Origin: Hypomyces perniciosus
Lineage: Eukaryota > Ascomycota > Sordariomycetes > Hypocreales > Hypocreaceae
DNA: 64,000 bases
Direction of reading: 5' to 3'
Assembly: GCA_008477525.1 (NCBI GenBank)
Contig: SPDT01000010.1
Span: forward strand, 558,001 to 622,000
How positions within the stretch are numbered: position 1 is the first letter of the stretch; every line of letters starts with the position of its first letter. The notes under the pieces are model-generated. The model was not told where the DNA came from, did no database searches, and saw only the letters and a list, made by a program, of their open reading frames with translations. Below are positions 1-11,274 of this stretch, in pieces. The position numbers and the translations under genes are program-made.

Positions 1-3000
1 TCCGCTTGCACTGGGCGTAAGATCCGCGGAATCAAAGTCGGTCTGAGGAGGCGAGTTCACCGATGTTAGTTCCAGGACAGCGGTGTTGATTGTGCGAGGT
101 TGTTGCGCAATCGCCCTCTTGAGCTCCCTTGGCCTCTCGTTGAACAGAGCCTCAGAAGCGGTCATGTATGGCGCATTTTCCGGCGGCGGCGTTTGAGCAC
201 TAAACTCGGCCGGAACCTCCTTCATCATCGCCAGTGTCGAAGGGTCCACGCTGGCATTAAGATCAATAGCCGCCTTTCGCAGAGCAGCGTCTAGGAACCC
301 GGTAGCATAGTCAGCAGCAGCGTAAATTTCACGAAGCTTCTCCATAACCCGCATGCACTGGCGGAAGCCCCTGGTTGCCCGTGTGCGAATCTGCAGCACG
401 GGGTTCTTCATCTCAAGCAAGTGGATGATCATAGCAGGCAGTATCACCGTCACTCCTGTTGTGGGAAGATACCTCTCCAGGCGAAGGTGGTGCAGCTCTG
501 CTGCCATGCCGGTGATGTGCATGGCCGCATCCTTGACCTTCAAGCGTGACATCTCCTGAGCCTGGCGAGATACCGTCGGCACATGCGTAGGTGACGAAGG
601 CAGAAACTGGGGGCGGTGGAGCGCCGAGATGGTTGTGTGGTATACCATGTGAAGCAACGTTCGCTGTACTGCAATGACCGACTTTCCATTTTTGACGTCG
701 GATGGAACCAACATGCGGTACTGGCAACATGTTGGTAGTGACTCTGCCCAAGCCTTGAGCTCAGAGTCGACGGCCTTGACGCTATCCACGTTGTCAAGCT
801 TCTTGTTAGGGAACAGCATCATGGTGCTGTTTGTGGTATTCTCTGGCTTCATGTTGTCTCGGATAAGGACCGAGTACTGCGCCTTTAGCATGTGACTGAT
901 GCACAGGCACAGTTTCGCCTTAGCAACGCACATGGAGGCGAGCTCAAGCTGCATCCCCACATCGCGCATCATCGTGCACTCCTGAGGGATGACGGCGATG
1001 TTGTCAGGCAGGGCCGCAATCTCAAAGTCACTCTCGACGAGCATTGGTACGTCAAAGTCCTCATCCTTGATCCTTGTCGGGCGCCTCATGCCGAGGGCGA
1101 TGAGGCGATCCCGCATGAAGCATGACCACCAGATGCGTTTCCAGAGCCTCTGAGTCGCGGGAGCCATGCTCGTCGACTCAGGGTTGCGGTGCAATCCGAT
1201 GGTGTGGGCCAGTGATATGGCCACGCCCATCCAGTGCCAGGTGTCCTTCTGGTCATCGGGGGTCTCGTACCAATACGTCATTAACATCAGCCCCTGAACA
1301 AGGACGAGGCGGTCCGACTCATAGTCGAAGTCGTAGAGCAACTATTGACATGTGAATATGATGATGTGCGAACCAGGAGTGGAGCTGCTTACCCTTGTCT
1401 TTTGGAAGAAGGCTTTTCGGGCAGCCTTGCGAGTGGCGTACCCGGCTTCCCGCAGGTGCCTCATATCGACAAACGCCGTGGCTGAGAACATGACGGCGTG
1501 GAACAGGAACAGGCTGATCTGCCCCTCGACGCCATCGTAGCGGTTGATGATGTTGAGGAAAGGGATAAGGTCCATGAGCGGCATGTACGGGTGTACATAC
1601 TCGACGTAGGCGCGCAGCAGGGCATTCTGCAGGGAGAAGCACGGAATGCTCAGCGCGCCCTTGGCGTGGAGATACCTCACATCCTCTGGCGCAACCTTGC
1701 TGGGCAGTGGCCGCACAAAGGGAGGAAGCTCAAACGGGTTGAGCAGCTGAGCGCCTCGGGCTGCGTCTCCGAAGGGGCTAGATTGGTTCATGGAAGCAGC
1801 GGCGTTGCCCCAGGGGGAGGCGCCGTTGGCTTCGGGGGCCTGGGCCTTGCTGAGCAAAACAGGGTCATTGCGATATCTAGAGCGTTGGTCTAATGCAGCA
1901 GCGAGGTCTCGTGGTTAGCATGTTTCCCAGACAGGGCCAAGAGTTGGTTTTGCATGTGAAAGCGGGCTGCCATTCGTAATCCAAGAAAAAACCCAAGCTG
2001 TCTTGTGACGATATGTCTTGTCTTGAGTGGAGGGGCGGATGAAAGGAGGCTCCGGCACGTGTGGGTGGGTCAGGGGGGATCAGGGTCAGGGTCAGGGTCA
2101 GGGTCAGGATCAGAGATGCATGTGGAGAATCGGGGGAAGTTCTCCAAAAACACTCTCTGGTGGAACCCGCGAAGATGAAACGAGCCAAGCGTGCTAAGCA
2201 AGTAGAAAAATAGAAAGATGCATGAAACGGAACGGGGGAAAAAAAGAGTGTGCGTGGGAAATCGGGCACTTACAGATCATGTGAGGGACATGGCCGTCAA
2301 CCACAGAGTTGGCGAGCAGGTTTGTCTTCGTGTTTGGGCCGTCGAGACTGGCTGACGAGATCGCAGAGCCATTGCTAGGACGGCGCAGATCCGCACTGTT
2401 GATAGCCACAGGATTCACGGGAGGGGCTTTGCAGCGCAGCTGTGCCTCGGCTGAAGGGCCATGCCCCACGGTGCTCGCTGTAAGGAGATTCTTCCTAGGA
2501 AACATAGTTGCATCAGTGGAACAAATCTCGGCGGCAAGAAACCAGAAGGGATATAGTCTGTGGATTCGAGCCCCGGAACTCCGCAATGCCCTCAAAGTCC
2601 GGCCGCGCCATTGCGCTACTCGTATGTCGTCCACAAAACCAAGCCGCCGCTTGGCGAGACACGGAGAGGCAGAAGAGTCCGGGGCAATAGGAGATCGGGC
2701 GCCGAACGGAATCGCGGGTTCACTCACTTCTTCCGGCGACTTTCCTGAACGATACACTAGAACGAGAATAGCAAAGTCAGTCGCCCGATCGATTCGATTT
2801 CCCGTGTGTGCCAGCAATGTGTGTGTAATTTGCCATGCGGAAGCGGGATTGCTCAGGAATTCGCATACCTCAACGTTATCCCAACGGCAGTTGCCGCATG
2901 GAGCGCCTTCAACCACGTCGCAGCGAACTTTTCGCGCGCGGCATGATACACAGGCCCGAGCGGCCCTTCGCTTTGCGACCTTTTGCGGCGTCTCAGAGAT

Positions 3001-3153
3001 GTCGCCGTTGGCTGCCCTCTTCTTCGTCTTGTCGTCGGTCGACTTGTCTGCTGCGCCGGAAGCCTCTTCTGGGGACGGTGAGCGTGAGAGTGACACAGAT
3101 CTGCTAGCATCGACTGCTGCAGGTGCTATTGTGGAGGCTGCTCCTGGTGCCAT
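1..3153 (-). CDS. Zn(II)2Cys6 transcription factor, cutinase/fatty-acid regulator (CTF1/Far) type; partial at left edge
   Basis: Coding exons, in transcript order, are 3153-2869, 2756-2728, 2494-2274, 1889-1393 and 1341-1, continuing off the left edge. The first four sum to exactly 344 codons. The binuclear zinc cluster has cysteines at residues 68, 71, 78, 86, 89 and 96; the sixth cysteine is supplied by the 29-nt second exon, which also encodes the basic QESRRKK linker. Exons 4-5 carry the fungal transcription-factor middle homology region (LLYDFDYESD, GLHRNPEST, RLWKRIWWSCFMRDR). The protein should act in the nucleus as a pathway activator. The cluster and the RWDNVECIVQES linker resemble the CTF1-beta/FarA/FarB group that controls cutinase and fatty-acid genes; that assignment is from family resemblance only. 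Intron 3 is unusually long (384 bp) and holds a hexanucleotide repeat. The start is the first ATG of the exon with the zinc cluster. Confidence 0.85.
2081..2109. repeat. Hexanucleotide tandem repeat (CAGGGT)n in an intron
   Basis: Four perfect CAGGGT units plus a partial fifth lie in the 384-bp intron 3 of the zinc-cluster regulator. Read in another register the unit is TCAGGG, one base from the fungal telomere unit TTAGGG. Confidence 0.85.
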
Positions 3154-4478
3154 GATGGTAACGAAGCGAAGTTCGCGCGAATGGATTGATATCTGATCAA
3201 GGAAATCCCAGTCGTGAAGAATCCGAGAAGAACATGAAGCGTTGATGTTGGCGCGTGCTCCGCGGATGCCGTTAAATAATCGAATATGACACCGATCTTT
3301 GAGTTTGGCTTTAGGCTCAAACGTGTGTCTTAGAGAATAACTGGCTGTCGACGTCCTCTGACGGATTTGCTAGTCATGTGTTCCAAGCCCTGATGTCGTA
3401 GGTGGTGGCGGCGGCAGTAACGGTGACCACTCCTCCTGGCGGTAATATTATCGTCAAAGGTCTGGTGAGAGTAGGGAGACGGAGGTTGCCAAAAGGGACT
3501 CATGGATGAATCATCGAAACGGATGTAAGACGAAAGGCGGTAAATCCTGCGGCTTGGTGATCGAGATCCGGGGCGAGACAAAACATCGATCGCCAGACAA
3601 CAGCCGTAAAACCGTGGGGTAAGAAAGGGTTGGTGAGTTGGTTGGTTGTCTTTGAAAGGAAAAGAGGAAAAAGAGAAACACAAGTCCAAGTCCAAGTCGA
3701 CGATTGAAAAATCCGGGGGTGGATTATCGGGAATGGAACTCGGGAGGGGTGGAGGGGTGTGTGAGTGGGCTGTCTGGTTTGTATATATATATTTTATAGA
3801 CATGGCAGATGACGCCTTTTGGCATGGTGCTCATACACGCACACCTGGGCAGCATTTTTCTGTGCTAGCCAATTCCTCACAATGACTATCCGCCGTCTTG
3901 TCTGAACGGGGCACCGCGGTGAGAGACGCTGGTGGGGGCCGAAGTGGAGGCCGAAGTGGAGGTCCGGCCACGCCACGGGACTCCGGTATGGATACTAAGG
4001 ATTCGATACGGATTCATTGGATGCGGAAGCGGAACTGAGACGTGACTGGCCCTTGGCCCTTGGCCTGTATGAAGAAGTGCGAGTACGAGTACTTCATTCG
4101 CACGTACATACATAAAGAGACGGAGAGCACGGAGGATTGCCTGATGCAGAGCAGCAGACAGGCATGGCGTCGCCCGTCCATTCGTATTGGACATGGATCC
4201 ATGAATGGAATGGGGATGTGCAGCGGCCAAGCACAAATTGGTCCTCACGCAGAATTGTATGAGTTATTATTACCTACATATGGAGTAGAAGCGCTGCTCC
4301 TGTAGGGATGTCTGTACGGAGTACGTAAGGCCCCATGCCATATCGGCTACTTCTTTGCAACCATATCGGCTACTAGCATCAAAGCACCACCAGCCCTAAC
4401 TTGATCGAGAAATGCATCAAAACCCTGACCTCTGCTTTTTTTTAAATTAGTGTCCAAGCACTCACTTTTACTGATTAT

Positions 4479-4494
4479 TACTCCGTACGGAGTA
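4479..4494. repeat. 16-bp perfect palindrome formed by two overlapping intergenic 9-mers
   Basis: The sequence TACTCCGTACGGAGTA equals its own reverse complement. It is TACTCCGTA and TACGGAGTA sharing the central TA, the two forms of the motif scattered through the intergenic regions of this window. Confidence 0.9.
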
Positions 4495-6839
4495 CTCCTG
4501 CCATGACTCCTGCTGAAGCAAGCAAGGCGGCAAAAATGCTTCGCTTACGTTTCATTACCCTGCCTGGTCTTAGCGCTGGCTATGTCACATGGCGTCAAGA
4601 TGCCTCCCTGCAGTCGTTTCTTTCTCACTCCTACGAAGCACGGAGTAGATACTAAGTGTATTACTCGTAAACTTCGTCCTCGAGACGTGTGAAGCAAACA
4701 CTCTAGATGTGGTCCAATCACTAATTATCAAAAGACCAACAATCGTTGGAAATGTACTCCGCATTACATTGACTAATTCCATTCAGGACAAACAAAACTT
4801 GAAAGCGAAGCTGACTGGATGTCTGGGAGCCGGGGTTCTATTTCTAGAATGGGATGTACTCCGTATGTATGTACATAGCAAAATGCGACCATGTTCCTGC
4901 AGACGTCAGGCTTACGAGTGCCGCAAATTATGTTTCCACAGAACGTCTTACACTTAGTACCAGGCAACAATCTCAAAGCCGCTCTTAGCGAACAAAAAGG
5001 AGAACAAAGGGCAAAAACGGATATATCAATCAGCAATTTCAGGAATTAGAAAAGAAAAGAAAAAAGGGACGGCGTTTTGGACAAAAGTCTCTTCGCTACT
5101 CCGTAGGCTTGAATTAAAGCTCCGGCCGGAGTGCCCGTCCGTGTCGCGTGTCTAAAAAACGCTTGAGAACGGAGTGCATGTTTCTCATGCAGTTCCGCTC
5201 CCTGTCGATTAAATCCCCCGTCCTGAATCTAGCTTCTTCCAGGAAACATCACGAGACAGGTCGAGATCATTCATTGAATAAATTGTACAAATGGTATTTG
5301 TATAGGTCTCGGCTCCAAAACATGATCCGGACTGATCGCAAAACTACTCTAGGGTCTGGACACCTACACTTGCATCACACCCATGTTGTGAGTATTAGTA
5401 GTACTTTAAGCCGAGACTGGATAATAATATCAATTCCCCCCCCCCCATACTACTAGGTATAATACACCATTGCTCCGGACCTACCAACGACCAGACAGAG
5501 CAGAGATATTGGTAATCCAACAATTCCTCTATCCCATATACACACTTAAAAGTGCGGACGAGTGGAAATAAAACCCAATATTGTCACGTCACATAGTCAC
5601 CACATACGCAGCCAATCAGATCAGCGCCAGTCCCCTTGACTCGGCAACTCTCGGGCCACACAAAATCCGGAAGAATGGATCGGAGGTGCAGTTGTTGGGA
5701 AACATACATTTACACCCCCTCCTTTCATCGTGGGCTGCATGGAAAACAACAATCACCCAAGGTACATTAGTATATGCTTTTGCATCATCGTCGATTCGTT
5801 GCCCCCCAACATATATTCAAAGGGCGCAACGAACTGTGGCGCAGACTGAGGAGCGTGGAAACCGAACTCCATGTGCGTCAGGCTTGAGTTCATCCGTATT
5901 GAATGAATTAAGCTACTTCGTATCTTCGTGTAAAACCCGCGTACCAAGAGTGCCAAAGCTCACATAAACCCCAAACAATGACATTAGCCAAGTCCCCAAC
6001 CAACCAATATGGCGTCAATCAATTCACATTTCACATTCTCTCTCGTCCTCCTGACCATTTGTCTTTTCACCCGCCAAGCTTTTCTTCGCGGGGATATGTG
6101 GATCCCCAACGAAATATTGGCAGCAGGCACTTTTGCTCTGTACTTCGTAGTGCTACCTCATTTTCACACACAAACACGCTCACACCAAATATAGCAGCAC
6201 TATTGAAGCTCGAAGCTCGAAGCTCGAAGCCACCCAAGTAGGCATACTACTTCGTATTCACAGTAAACATTAAACCAGAGAGAATATCCCGAACGCCATG
6301 TAACTAGTAATAGGCGCCATATTGGCAATTAATTGTCGACGGCACTTACATCGGGAACCCCCAGATAGAGGCGGTACTAACCTATAAAGGAAAACCGGAA
6401 AATAGTGTTACCAAACCAGCGGAAAACGGAACTCGCGCGGAATCCGGAACTGGGGGCGGTCCTCCGCTCGGTCGCCGCGCCTGGTGCTCGGTCCTCCGAG
6501 TTCTCCGAGGGGAGATAAGCGGTTCTCCGAGCCCCCAGCCCAATTAAAGTGATCTGTCCTCGGAAACCGACGCATCTCGGTATTGTGGGTTCTGGCCTCC
6601 TTCTTCACCAACCACTATTGAGCAGCTTCACCTTTCTTTCCCCTCCTTACGATCCATCTTCTTTTGGCTATCAAATAATAGATCTGAGTGGATTTTCGAT
6701 CCGGATACTATCGATCCAACTTCATACTACGAACTGATAGATCTGCTGGTTGACGCTATCAGTTCCCTGTCCATCACCATAAGCTTGGCTCAACGAAGAC
6801 GACATTCGCTTCTACATATCATCACGACTTCTCCCATCA

Positions 6840-6977
6840 ATGGCTCCACTATGCATCTATGGATACTACCAGCTTAGGCATCCTCAGCACACGATGACTC
6901 CGTCATATCACGAATTTCAATCCAGCAACGCGCAAAACAGGTTTGAGAACGTCATCTATTACCCTCCCGTGGGTTGA
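6840..6977 (+). CDS. Possible small ORF of 45 residues, unrecognised
   Basis: The ATG at 6840 has a good fungal initiation context (CATCAATGGC). It opens a 45-codon frame rich in tyrosine, histidine and glutamine and ends at a TGA at 6975-6977. A TATA-like CCTATAAAGG at 6381 and pyrimidine-rich sequence at 6620-6660 look like a promoter and leader. No domain, signal peptide or similarity is recognised, and an intron joining it to downstream sequence cannot be excluded. It may be chance. Confidence 0.18.
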   Translation: MAPLCIYGYYQLRHPQHTMTPSYHEFQSSNAQNRFENVIYYPPVG

Positions 6978-7317
6978 CCCAACAAAGATGACGCCAAAAA
7001 GCACCGCCACGATTATCATTGCAGCAAGGTCAGAAAGAAGTCTTAAGATCATGTCATGACAAGGCCATCATGCTTTCAGCCCATTTATTGAAAACTATCA
7101 ATCATGCTAAGTCCCGCTGTACCATGATTTCCATCGATACAGTCATCAGCCCTTGAACGCCGTCCCTTTTACATTTCAATCTTCGTGGATTATGTTGATG
7201 GCAAGTGCCATCACTCCCCTTCTCTCCTCGCGCATCTCATTCTTTCTCTTGATTACATGAGGCGTTCATGGTTTGTCCATGGCATTCAGCCTTCAGTCTC
7301 ATTTGCGATCAATGCAA

Positions 7318-9804
7318 TTATAAGCGACCCTTGGCGTCCGCGAAGCAGACGGGGTCGTAGACACGCTGCTTGATGTATGCCGTCAAGGCAACATCACCCC
7401 ACTCCTCCCACTCAACCCAGAGGGACTCGGGCAACTCAGACACACCGTCACGGCGAGCTGCCTTCATCACCTCGCGGGCCACGACAATGCTGGCCTCGCG
7501 GACTCGGTCAATCCTGGGGTAGATGAGACCCTTTTGGATCTCATCCGCGTTGAGCGATGCGGCAAGTGCCGCCGCAGAGGTGTACACCATCTCATCGGTG
7601 ATGCGGGTGGCCTTGGATAGGATGGCACCCAGACCCAAACCGGGGAACACATAGACGTTGTTACCCTGGTTGGGGTGGTAGGTGATGGCACCAGCGTCGC
7701 CTCCAACCTTGACGGTGAATGGTGAGAAAGGAGATCCAGAGGCAAAGACGACAGAGCCATCCGTCCACTGAACAGCCTGCTCAAAGGTACACTCCGCCTT
7801 GGTCAGGGGGTTGCTAAGAGGGAAGAGGATGGGGCGACGGCCAAGACCGCCAGCATCTACAGAAGCCTTGAGGGCCCGGATAATCGACTCAGTGAAGATA
7901 CCGAACGTGGCAGCCAGACCAACCAACGCGCTAGGCTTGACATACTCGATGACCTCCTCGAGGGTGCGGAACTGATGGCCGCTATTATCAGTGCGAGCAA
8001 AGTACTTCTTATGCTCAGCCAACTTGTCACCGCGGTCCAGAGTGACAAGGCCCTTGGTGTCGACCAAGAAGAACTTGTCACGAGCCTCAGCCTCAGTCAG
8101 ACCTCGTCGAGTGTAGTACTCGACGAGCTGCTTTGCGACACCGACACCCGCGGAACCAGCGCCCATGAAGACCAGGCGCTGCTGCTCCAAGGGAACGCCT
8201 GACAGGTTCACGGCGTTGATGTATCTGCAGGCAGTTAGTACAACGGCGTCATGGCAAAGAGGGGCTCAAGTGAGCTACGTACCCAGCCAAAACGACAGCT
8301 CCAGTGCCCTGGATATCGTCATTGAAGGCTCTGTGGGTGTGCCTGTAACGGTCGAGATAGTTGAAAGCCTTCTCGCTTTCAAAGTCCTCAAATTGGACAA
8401 CCATGTTAGGGTATACTTCCCTGACAGCCTCCATGAACTCATCCATGAACTCCTGCTGGACGTCGAGGGGAACCCTCTTGTGGCGGAGTCCCAGATAGAA
8501 GGGGTCCTGGAGATTGGACTCATTGTTCGTGCCGCAGTCCAGGACGATAGGCAGGGTTTTGTCAGGGTGGATGCCGGCGGCGGCTGTGTACAAGGCTAGC
8601 TTGCCAATCTGTGGATTTGGGTTAGTGACGAATTCGCGCTCCCATGACTGAAGGGGTAGGTGTTCCGCAAGACAACTTACAGAAATACCGACGCCGTTTA
8701 CGCCCAAGTCTCCGAGACCGAGAATACGAGATCCATCGGTTACGACACAGATTTCAGGATTGGCGCAGGGCCAATTCCGGAGCATAGTGCGGATGGACTT
8801 TCGCTGCTTAATCGAAATGTACAAAGCCTCAGGCCGGGTATACAGGGTTGAGTACTGCAGGCAGACGTCACCAATGGTTGGGGTGTAGACGAGGGGCATG
8901 AGCTCGCGGATGTTGTCCATGAGCAGGCGGTAGAACAGATCCACATTCTGGGCCTTGATGCTGGATAGATATAGGTATTTGTCGACGCTGGTCTGTCGGG
9001 TCTGGATCATCTTCATGGCTCGGGCACATTGGGTCTCGAGGCTCTCCATGGCGTGGGGGAGGAGACCGGTCAGGTTCTTGGCGACACGCTCCTCGGGGGT
9101 GAATGCAAGGCCTGATGGAGCTGCATGTTAGCATACACTTGGTCATAGAAACAAACATATAGAAATATAGTTTGTCACCTACCCTTGTTCCAAAGCGGCT
9201 CGTGAATGACTTGATAGCCAGCAGCCTGGGAAGGCGGCACATATTCAGTAGAGCGGGACTGCTGGACCTCAGTGTAGTGGTCCTGGGCATAGCCCCGGTG
9301 CTGGTCGAGGGCAGCCAGCTTCATGGTTTGTTCAATGGCAGAGATGTCGACTGAGGACATGGGGTTGAAATCGGTCAGCCTGCGACTGGAGATGGACATG
9401 CGCTTATTAGAGATGGATGTGCGAGAGGAACGGCCCGAGGCTACGGACGAAGAAGGAGAAGAAGACCGAGGAGTGGAGGAGGCGTCTGAGCTATCGGTGC
9501 TCCGGGCACTAGACGCCATTGGGGTAGAAGGAGAGGAAGAAAAGGAACGAAGATGGAGGAGAGGAGCAGAAGAATTTATGTTTCTGGAGCGGTAGCTGTT
9601 ACTTGTTGGGGGAGCAGCAGCAGCAGTGGGCACGTGGGAGCGGGAAGAGGTAGTAGGAGAAGTGGTAGCAGCAGAAGAAGAGGAGGCAGTTGATCTAAGG
9701 ATCGTCGCCAGGTGTCTGGAGCGGACGAGGGGAACTCGGGTTATTATGAACCTCGAGGATGGACCGCCCCGGAGAGGAGACGATAATAGAAGCTGCCGGC
9801 CCAT
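7318..9804 (-). CDS. Malic enzyme (NAD(P)-dependent), probably mitochondrial
   Basis: Exons are 9804-9183, 9120-8681, 8608-8283 and 8224-7318, giving 764 residues. The enzyme decarboxylates malate to pyruvate, producing NADH or NADPH. Visible landmarks are VYTPTIGDVC (catalytic tyrosine region), the substrate loop GDLGVNGVGISIGKL, the metal-binding region FNDDIQGTGAV, the Rossmann motif GAGSAGVGVAKQ and FPLSNPLTKAE. The first roughly 170 residues are serine- and arginine-rich and poor in acidic residues, with an RSFSSSP segment at 86-92 typical of a mitochondrial presequence. A second in-frame ATG at residue 96 (9519) would give a protein without that presequence. The choice between NAD and NADP is not resolved from sequence alone. 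The 5' flank is rich in GA/CT repeats. Confidence 0.93.
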
Positions 9805-10560
9805 GCGAAAGCCAAGCCGTGGAACCTTTGGGAAGGGGTGTGGGAAAAGACGGGATGGCTAGGGCCCCCAATTGTCGGAGAATGGCGGTTTGTTTGGGGT
9901 CGTTTCAGAGGCCGACTCGGGTCAATGTTTGCATGAGACGAATTGGGGAGGGTCGGGAAACTATTCCTAGCCTTGAAAGGGTGAAGGAGGAAGGGGGAGA
10001 GGAGGTCGGGGAGGGGATTTGAAAAGAATTGGTTTTGATAGACGAGGCGAGGCGAGGCGAGGCGGTCTTGAGCATGTACCGGTACCTCGAGGCTGTTACC
10101 AGAACCAGAAGTAAACAGATGGGGAAGCGAGAGAGAGAGAGAGAGAGGTAGAGAGAATGTGGGTGTGTGTGAGAAGAAGGGGAGAGAAAGAGGGAACAGA
10201 TCAAAATGGAAGAAGTAGGGAAAAAAAAAAGGGTACGTACATTGGGCGCACGCCGTTGTTGGGGCGGTTATGGAGTATCAGAATAATATGTATGAACCTT
10301 GAAGTGAGTGAGTAATAGTTATGGATCGGTGACGAGCGGACCGATGGGTTTTTGATGGATGACTCTACAAAGATATACGGAGTACTACTACTCGTACTGC
10401 TACGGAGTATTATTACACCTTGTTGGAAGGGCAGGCAGAAGAAGGAGAGAAGCCCGTTGGGGTCCTGTCTAATTGATTGGGGTCTAAATTGGGGATTCCG
10501 ATGGCATCCCCCGGAATGTGCGGTGCTGAGCGGAGAGCTTCCCCGAGAGAGAGGTCATGT

Positions 10561-10594
10561 GTACCAGTACCAGTACCAGTACCAGTACCAGTAC
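10561..10594. repeat. Microsatellite (GTACCA)n
   Basis: Five tandem GTACCA units plus GTAC, upstream of the malic enzyme gene. Confidence 0.95.
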
Positions 10595-11242
10595 TTGGGT
10601 AGAGAAGAGGTAGGGTCTGCCTCTACTCCGTACTCGTAATTGTAACCGACTTGGAACGTTTTGATGACGGAAATCGAGCATCAGATGCCCACTATAGATA
10701 GCCACTCTCCCCATTCCACAAGGAAATGCAAAATCTGTTGGGAATAAAACGTCAGTCTGGCTACAAAGTACTACTAAACGACAGAGTACGTACAAAGGTA
10801 CTCGTACAGACAGAGTTGGATGGACGTCGAATACCCTAACTCGTGGGTCACTTTTGGAGCGGTGCTTTTTCGTCCACATGCCGCCGTCCATCAGCGGTGG
10901 GGTCCCAGAATGCAGGTCCCGCTAATGCAGCTTGGGGGGCGCAAGCGATCCCCTAAGGCTCTAATGGCCTCTAATGGCCCCTAGACGCCAGGGCCGCAGA
11001 CGCCCAAAACAGCCTGGAGCAGCGTTTTCAGTCGGTAGACGCCCGAATCTTACAGCCTGGGCATGGCGTCTGCCCGGCGCGTTGCGGACAGTGGGAAAGT
11101 CAACAAGACGAGTCAAGTCGAGTCAAGACAGGACAAGACAGACATGGATCTCTAATTGCAAGCGGTTTCCATTATGTACGAGATACCTACTGCACTACAT
11201 CGTATATGGGACACTACGGAGTACATCGTATATGGGAGGCTT

Positions 11243-11243
<1 letters not shown>

Positions 11244-11274
<31 letters not shown>
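11244..11274. repeat. Homopolymer run of 31 T
   Basis: Uninterrupted T run in the intergenic stretch between the malic-enzyme and Telo_bind genes; length may be affected by sequencing error. Confidence 0.95.

Larger units (their letters stand above)
3154..7317. other. Gene-poor 4.2-kb intergenic stretch
   Basis: This lies between the 5' end of the zinc-cluster regulator and the 3' end of the malic enzyme. No open reading frame here shows a recognisable domain. The part next to 3153 should be the regulator's promoter. Between 4300 and 6260 there are several copies of the 9-mers TACGGAGTA/TACTCCGTA (4315, 4479, 4486, 4857, 5097) and TACTTCGTA (5914, 6141, 6248). A GC-rich patch with repeated CTCCGAG words sits at about 6420-6545, and a C8 run at 5440-5447. 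A TATA-like CCTATAAAGG lies at 6381 and a CT-rich leader at about 6620-6660, which could belong to a small transcript. I see no tRNA or 5S gene. Confidence 0.7.

Noticed and set aside
2309..3196. Plus-strand frame of 295 codons
   Set aside because: It is antisense to the zinc-cluster exon and its introns and has no domain; the minus-strand gene is well supported.
3330..3803. Minus-strand frame of 157 codons upstream of the zinc-cluster regulator
   Set aside because: No ATG-supported conserved sequence; composition is that of a promoter or leader.
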